DNA of 10,028 nucleotides, from NCBI GenBank assembly GCA_040380145.1, contig JBEIJQ010000114.1:1-10028 (forward strand), read 5' to 3'. Numbering within the stretch: position 1 is the stretch's first letter; every line of letters starts with the position of its first letter. Positions 6,706-10,028 of the stretch are shown here, in pieces. Source of the stretch: JBEIJQ01 sp040380145. GTDB taxonomy: Bacteria > Bacteroidota > Bacteroidia > Chitinophagales > Saprospiraceae. Under the pieces are notes generated by a model. The model worked only from the letters and a program-made list of their open reading frames with translations. It was not told the origin of the DNA and searched no databases. Made by a program: the position numbers and the translations under genes.

Positions 6706-7061
6706 GCAACGTCAAAAAGAAGTCCATCGGCATCAATTCCTCCGTGGAAGCCCGCAATGTGGCCGAGCTGTCGGCCCGTACGAGCAACAATGTATATGAG
6801 GCCCTGGCGATCATCTCGCGCCGCGCCGACCAGATCGCCCTCGATGTGAAGGAAGAACTGCATTCCAAGTTGGAAGAGTTCGCCTCGGTCACGGACAACT
6901 TGGAAGAGGTGCACGAAAACAAGGAGCAGATCGAGATCTCCAAGTTTTACGAGCGTCTCCCGAATCCGGCGCTGATCGCTTTGAACGAGTTCATGAACGA
7001 CAATGTGCACTGGCGTTTCGCGGAGCAGGAGAAGCCCCTTCGCCGCGAAGGGGACCAATAG
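6702..7061 (+). CDS. rpoZ: DNA-directed RNA polymerase omega subunit, Bacteroidota type
   Basis: Omega is the small RNA polymerase subunit that assists folding and assembly of beta-prime and, in some bacteria, helps form a ppGpp site. The 119-residue protein carries the core omega/Rpb6 motif NNVYEALAIISRRADQIA at 29-46, which contacts beta-prime. It also has a charged middle region and the C-terminal block FYERLPNPALIALNEFM (82-98), which I recognise from Bacteroidota omega proteins. The sequence differs strongly from E. coli RpoZ, so this call rests on the motif plus the conserved place between bamD and coaBC. Its ATG overlaps the bamD stop by 4 bases (ATGA), a sign of translational coupling. 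A GC-rich hairpin covers its last codons. Conserved hypothetical is the fallback name. Confidence 0.9.
   Translation: MSNVKKKSIGINSSVEARNVAELSARTSNNVYEALAIISRRADQIALDVKEELHSKLEEFASVTDNLEEVHENKEQIEISKFYERLPNPALIALNEFMNDNVHWRFAEQEKPLRREGDQ
7035..7053 (+). other. Perfect 8-bp GC-rich hairpin at the rpoZ 3' end
   Basis: CCCCTTCG (7035-7042) pairs perfectly with CGAAGGGG (7046-7053) across a 3-nt loop CCG. It lies in the last rpoZ codons, ending 5 bases before the TAG at 7059-7061. No T-run follows, so it is not a classical terminator. It could slow the polymerase, protect the upstream message from exonucleases or separate the levels of rpoZ and coaBC. The structure is visible; its function is inference. 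Confidence 0.45.
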
Positions 7062-7076
7062 CGATCTTCGCCCACC

Positions 7077-7091
7077 CCGTAGCCGATACGG
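7077..7091 (+). other. Short hairpin next to the coaBC GTG start
   Basis: CCGTA (7077-7081) and TACGG (7087-7091) form a perfect 5-bp stem with loop GCCGA, ending 2 bases before the GTG at 7094. In RNA it would lie where a ribosome must load, so it may lower coaBC initiation together with the weak GTG start. The stem is short and could be chance. Confidence 0.25.
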
Positions 7092-7093
7092 CC

Positions 7094-8281
7094 GTGCAAG
7101 GGAAAAAAATATTGTTGGGGATCACGGGCAGCATCGCCGCCTACAAAACCGCCCACCTCGTCCGGCTGTTCGTCCGGGCGGGTGCCGAAGTACAGGTGGT
7201 GATGACGCGGGCATCCACGGATTTCATTTCTCCGTTGACGCTGTCCACGCTTTCGAAGAGACCGGTGTTCACCGAGCTGCAAGGAAGCGAGGGCTGGCAC
7301 AACCATGTGGAGCTCGGCCTTTGGGCCGATGCGATGATCGTGGCCCCGGCTTCGGCCAATACCTTGTCCAAAATGGCCCACGGGCTTTGCGACAACCTGC
7401 TGTCCGCGTGTTATCTCTCCGCCCGCTGCCCGGTGTTCGTGGCCCCGGCGATGGACTTGGACATGTGGGCCCACCCCGCCACGCGGAGCAATCTCGAACG
7501 GCTTGCCGCCCACGGCGTGCGGACGCTTCCCGTCGGAGAAGGCGAATTGGCCAGCGGATTGCACGGCCCTGGGCGAATGGCGGAGCCGGAAGATATTCTC
7601 GGTCATCTGGACGCCTTTTTTTCCGAAAAACAGCTCCTGCGGGGCAAAAAAGTGTTGGTGACGGCCGGTCCGACGCATGAAGCGATCGATCCGGTGCGCT
7701 TCATCGGCAACCATTCCACCGGCAAAATGGGCATTGCCCTGGCCGATGCGCTCTGCGCGGCCGGTGCGGAAGTGACCCTCGTGCTGGGCCCCACGCCCCT
7801 TCGGCCCGCATCGGCGGCCGTTGAGGTGGTGCCGGTGCGTTCGGCCCAAGAAATGTTCGAGGCCTGCTCGGCCCGTTTTTCCGGGTGCGACATCGCAGTT
7901 TTTTCGGCGGCGGTGGCCGATTACGCGCCCCGCGAAGCAGCCCCCGAAAAAATCAAAAAACACGAAGGGGCAGTTGTGCTCGAGCTGGTCCGCACACCGG
8001 ACATCGCCGGGACGCTTTCCCCGCAAAAAAAGCCGGGGCAACTGGTGGTCGGTTTTGCATTGGAAACGGAAAACGAACGGGCCAACGCCCTCGACAAGTT
8101 GCACCGGAAAAAATTCGACCTGCTGGTGCTCAACTCCCTGCGCGACGAAGGGGCCGGGTTCGGCCACGATACCAACCGGGTCACCCTTTTCGACGCTCGG
8201 GGCGACGAAAAGGCCTTGCCGCTGATGGACAAGCGCGCAGTGGCACAAGCGATCGTGCGGGCGGTGGCGGCGGCTATTTGA
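7094..8281 (+). CDS. coaBC: Bifunctional phosphopantothenoylcysteine decarboxylase / phosphopantothenate-cysteine ligase
   Basis: This cytosolic enzyme carries out two steps of coenzyme A synthesis: joining cysteine to 4'-phosphopantothenate, then FMN-dependent decarboxylation to 4'-phosphopantetheine. The protein has 395 residues, normal length. The N-terminal flavoprotein half shows GITGSIAAYK (9-18), the catalytic His71 in NHVELGLWAD, and PAMDLDMW (118-125), where the classical PxMNxxMW has Asn instead of Asp121. The lid reads LASGLHGPGRM (152-162), with Ser154 where E. coli has Cys158. The C-terminal ligase half (about 182-395) shows AGPTHEAIDPVRFIGNHSTGKMG (191-213, split by the conserved N206), AAVADYAP (272-279), EKIKK (285-289) and DEGAGFGHDTNRVTL (351-365). 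The GTG at 7094 places the first motif at the usual distance from the N-terminus. It is third in the bamD-rpoZ-coaBC unit, 32 bp after rpoZ. Confidence 0.97.
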   Translation: MQGKKILLGITGSIAAYKTAHLVRLFVRAGAEVQVVMTRASTDFISPLTLSTLSKRPVFTELQGSEGWHNHVELGLWADAMIVAPASANTLSKMAHGLCDNLLSACYLSARCPVFVAPAMDLDMWAHPATRSNLERLAAHGVRTLPVGEGELASGLHGPGRMAEPEDILGHLDAFFSEKQLLRGKKVLVTAGPTHEAIDPVRFIGNHSTGKMGIALADALCAAGAEVTLVLGPTPLRPASAAVEVVPVRSAQEMFEACSARFSGCDIAVFSAAVADYAPREAAPEKIKKHEGAVVLELVRTPDIAGTLSPQKKPGQLVVGFALETENERANALDKLHRKKFDLLVLNSLRDEGAGFGHDTNRVTLFDARGDEKALPLMDKRAVAQAIVRAVAAAI

Positions 8282-9560
8282 CCCCGTAAAGTCTTTCCAG
8301 GGCGCCCCTGCGCTCCGCGGCCTTTTCTTCGGGCAACAAGGTGCGCGGCGCTTCCGGAGCGGATTTCAAAAGATAAACGACGGTGCCGGCGGCGGGTTCC
8401 GCTCCGGCCAGCAGACCGTTCAACCGGCGAAGGTCTTTGGCGTCCAGCGCGTATTTCTGGGCGATCTCGAACACCGTTTCGCCGCCCCTCACCATGTGGG
8501 CCGCGGGCAGCAAATTGCCGCGCCCGCTTTTGGGTGCCAGATACAGGATCCCGCCGGCCTTCAATTTTTCATCCACGGCGATCCCGTTGTATTTGGCCAG
8601 TTTGGCGACCGAAAGATCGTATGTCGCCGCAATGCTCTCCAAGTCGTCGGCCGAGCCCACCCGAACGGCATCGATACCGTTGTAGGCGAAGCGCTTGGCG
8701 CCCCACAGGGCGATGCCGAGGAAGTTGGCCACGAGCGAATCTTCTCGCAGCACGAGGATCTGTTTGTGCGCAAAAGGATCGGCCTTGCCCACGACAATGG
8801 CCGTACCCGCTTCCGGTACATACGGAGCTTCGACCTGCCGCACCTGCGCGGGTTCGTCGCGCATCGCAATCGGCTCTTCGTCAGCCGCCCACTCGTCGGC
8901 GAGATCGAGCTCGATCGGCTCGGTGGCGTACACGGGATCGGAAAGTTCACCGGAGGTGATTGGACGGGGCGAAAGACGCTCCAACAACGGCGGGCAGGGC
9001 ATGGCGTCGAACAAATAAAGCCGGTAGCGCTCGATCTGGGCGATCAGCAACTTCGCATACTCTTTGTTCGTGGCGTATCCCGCATCTTGCAGGCCTTGGC
9101 ACCAGGCTTTGTAATCGTTTGTCGGCAGGGCGAAAAGCCCCGTGTAGTATTTGCGCTTGGTCAAAAATTCCGTGTGGTCTTTGTACGAGTCCATCGCAGA
9201 GGCATACTGCCGAAAACAGGATTCCACGAGTTCTTTTTTGAGGTTGTAGTCGTCGTCTTTTTGGAGAGCATATCCGCCCGTCCAACTTTCATGGCATTTG
9301 ATTCCGAAGTGGTTGTTGTGCTCACGGGCCAACCGAGAATAACCGTACCTCGACTCGAGCATCGCCTGGGCCAGTTTCACGCTGGCCGGTATGCCGGAGC
9401 GGTACATTTCCCGTATGGCCAGATCTTTGTACCGATCGATATAGGCCAAAATGTCCTCTTCGGAAACGTCGTTCGGAGAATAGGCATAGTGGGCTCGAAC
9501 CTGACCGGGCATGACCAGAGCCATTACCAACAAGACGAAAATGGCGAATCTACCGTACAT
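8274..9560 (-). CDS. Secreted GH73-type glucosaminidase with two LysM repeats
   Basis: This is a peptidoglycan hydrolase predicted to cut glycan strands in the periplasm or at the cell surface. The 428-residue protein starts at the ATG at 9560 with a signal peptide (about 1-23, ending VRA). A glucosaminidase (mannosyl-glycoprotein endo-beta-N-acetylglucosaminidase-like) domain spans about 35-187. It includes LAQAMLESRYGYSRLA (63-78) with likely catalytic Glu69, the block HNNHFGIKC (81-89), and YKAWCQGLQDAGYATNKEYA (150-169). A Pro- and acid-rich linker (about 188-245) leads to LysM-like repeats at about 299-343 and 355-397, which would bind peptidoglycan. Its stop overlaps the coaBC stop by 8 bp, tail to tail, so neither gene has a private terminator there. 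Transcription must start in the AT-rich region upstream. FlgJ-like flagellar function is unlikely without flagellar neighbours. Confidence 0.93.
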   Translation of the reverse strand: MYGRFAIFVLLVMALVMPGQVRAHYAYSPNDVSEEDILAYIDRYKDLAIREMYRSGIPASVKLAQAMLESRYGYSRLAREHNNHFGIKCHESWTGGYALQKDDDYNLKKELVESCFRQYASAMDSYKDHTEFLTKRKYYTGLFALPTNDYKAWCQGLQDAGYATNKEYAKLLIAQIERYRLYLFDAMPCPPLLERLSPRPITSGELSDPVYATEPIELDLADEWAADEEPIAMRDEPAQVRQVEAPYVPEAGTAIVVGKADPFAHKQILVLREDSLVANFLGIALWGAKRFAYNGIDAVRVGSADDLESIAATYDLSVAKLAKYNGIAVDEKLKAGGILYLAPKSGRGNLLPAAHMVRGGETVFEIAQKYALDAKDLRRLNGLLAGAEPAAGTVVYLLKSAPEAPRTLLPEEKAAERRGALERLYGVK

Positions 9561-9721
9561 ACACGAGCATTGTTTGAGTTGGGAGAAAAGGTTTTAGGGA
9601 ACGTCTTTTACTACAAATCAGATCGATACGGAGCAATTGGCTTCCAATAAATCAAGGCCCGAACGGGCAAGTCTCGACAAAGGTGAATCAGGGCTCGAAT
9701 AACTAACGGGCACAAAAATAA

Positions 9722-9737
9722 TTGAAAACCTTTTCAA
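9722..9737. repeat. 16-bp palindrome beside a candidate -7 box
   Basis: TTGAAAA (9722-9728) and TTTTCAA (9731-9737) are perfect inverted copies around a 2-base centre. On the minus strand the palindrome ends one base upstream of the TATTTTTG box (9720-9713). It would thus lie in the promoter spacer, a usual operator position for the glucosaminidase gene. Alternatively it is a weak A/T terminator stem followed by TTATTTTTG for the gene entering from the right edge. Confidence 0.4.
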
Positions 9738-9746
9738 GGATATACC

Positions 9747-9779
9747 CTGTGTAAAATTTTGCAAAAAAAAATTTCACAG
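9747..9779. repeat. Imperfect 33-bp inverted repeat
   Basis: The left arm CTGTGTAAAATTTT (9747-9760) pairs with the right arm AAAATTTCACAG (9768-9779). This gives 12 paired positions with a 2-base bulge (TA) in the left arm and a short A-rich loop. It lies about 125 bp downstream of the stop of the minus-strand partial gene. It may be a transcription terminator, a protein site or the end of a small mobile remnant. Confidence 0.4.
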
Positions 9780-9905
9780 AACTTACTTTATGTTTCATTG
9801 AAATGGGCAAAACAATGATTGGTCGAGCTGAATGGTTTTTGGGGGCGGTCTTTGTTTCTTTTTGAGCATCTTTTTGATGGCCCAATGTTTATCCCAAAAT
9901 TGTCA

Positions 9906-10028
9906 TTAGGAATCGTAACACACTGGATTTTCGAAGCTGTTGGAGTTCTCCCAGAGGCCCTTCATCCATTGTCGTCGTTTCATGGCAAGTGATAATTTGA
10001 GGATGCGTTCGGAACCGTTTTTGACCAA
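9906..10028 (-). CDS. 3' end of an unidentified gene, cut by the window edge
   Basis: A minus-strand frame is open from the window edge to a TAA at 9906-9908, giving 40 residues that begin LVKNGSERILKLSL and end SFENPVCYDS. About 60% of its codons end in G or C although the stretch as a whole is well below that, and N, F, Y, I codons mostly end in C. This pattern fits real coding sequence in a GC-rich genome better than the neighbouring frame (about 38% G/C-ending), which is also open here. I do not recognise the product. The fragment is basic, with MKRRQWMKGLW in the middle. It could also be chance, since 40 codons is short. Confidence 0.35.
   Translation of the reverse strand: MVKNGSERILKLSLAMKRRQWMKGLWENSNSFENPVCYDS

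Larger units (their letters stand above)
9561..9905. other. AT-rich intergenic region
   Basis: These 345 bp hold no convincing gene. GC content drops to about 27-33% around 9721-9840, against about 60% in the genes. It contains the leader and promoter of the glucosaminidase gene. The best -7 candidate on the minus strand is TATTTTTG (9713-9720), a full match to TAnnTTTG, but no -33 TTTG lies at the right distance; it would give a leader of about 145 nt. A GC-rich palindrome GCCCGAACGGGC is at 9657-9668, and two A/T-rich palindromes are listed separately. A minus-strand open frame of about 60 codons (9703-9885) lacks a good start, a domain or coding-like composition. Confidence 0.6.

Noticed and set aside
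9682..9701. tRNA 3'-end-like stretch TTCGAGCCCTGATTCACC on the minus strand
   Set aside because: The bases around the TTCGAGC loop do not form a T-stem and no matching acceptor strand is found at the right distance.
9703..9885. Minus-strand 60-codon frame
   Set aside because: It starts only with TTG, crosses both palindromes, is A/T-driven (Lys/Phe-rich) and has no recognisable domain.
9887..10028. Second open minus-strand frame from the right edge
   Set aside because: It has low G/C at third codon positions (about 38%) compared with the neighbouring frame ending at 9906, so it is probably a shadow.

Overview
The window comes from a GC-rich (about 60%) member of the Bacteroidota. Three things point there: the bamD-rpoZ-coaBC gene order, a promoter of the phylum's -33 TTTG / -7 TAnnTTTG type in front of bamD, and gene starts without Shine-Dalgarno sequences but with A/T-rich leaders. 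I cannot place it below phylum from sequence alone.

Left part, minus strand (34-5683), read right to left: a secreted CotH-kinase/lamin-tail protein with a C-terminal membrane anchor; 4 bp later a DppC/OppC-type ABC permease with a large extracytoplasmic insertion; then, after a 161-bp gap rich in small palindromes, the chaperonin operon groES-groEL. The CotH-permease pair looks like one transcription unit. The other transporter parts (second permease, ATPases, binding protein) are not in the window.

Middle part, plus strand (5858-8281): a near-leaderless promoter, the outer-membrane assembly lipoprotein gene bamD, rpoZ (RNA polymerase omega, coupled by an ATGA overlap) and coaBC (coenzyme A synthesis). 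This is a typical Bacteroidota housekeeping cluster. bamD carries a one-base shift in a GGGG run at 6346-6349 that splits it into two frames; both halves are otherwise well conserved, so a sequence error or a very recent mutation is likely.

Right part (8274-10028): a secreted GH73-type glucosaminidase with two LysM repeats runs on the minus strand and overlaps the end of coaBC by 8 bp tail to tail. Upstream of it lies an AT-rich stretch of about 345 bp with two palindromes, then the likely 3' end of another minus-strand gene cut by the window edge.

Most of the window is ordinary core genome. The points worth a second look are the bamD frameshift, the CotH-permease pairing, the missing lid cysteine of CoaBC, the palindrome cluster between cotH and bamD, and the AT-rich right end. 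I see no CRISPR array, rRNA, tRNA, complete insertion sequence or defence system.
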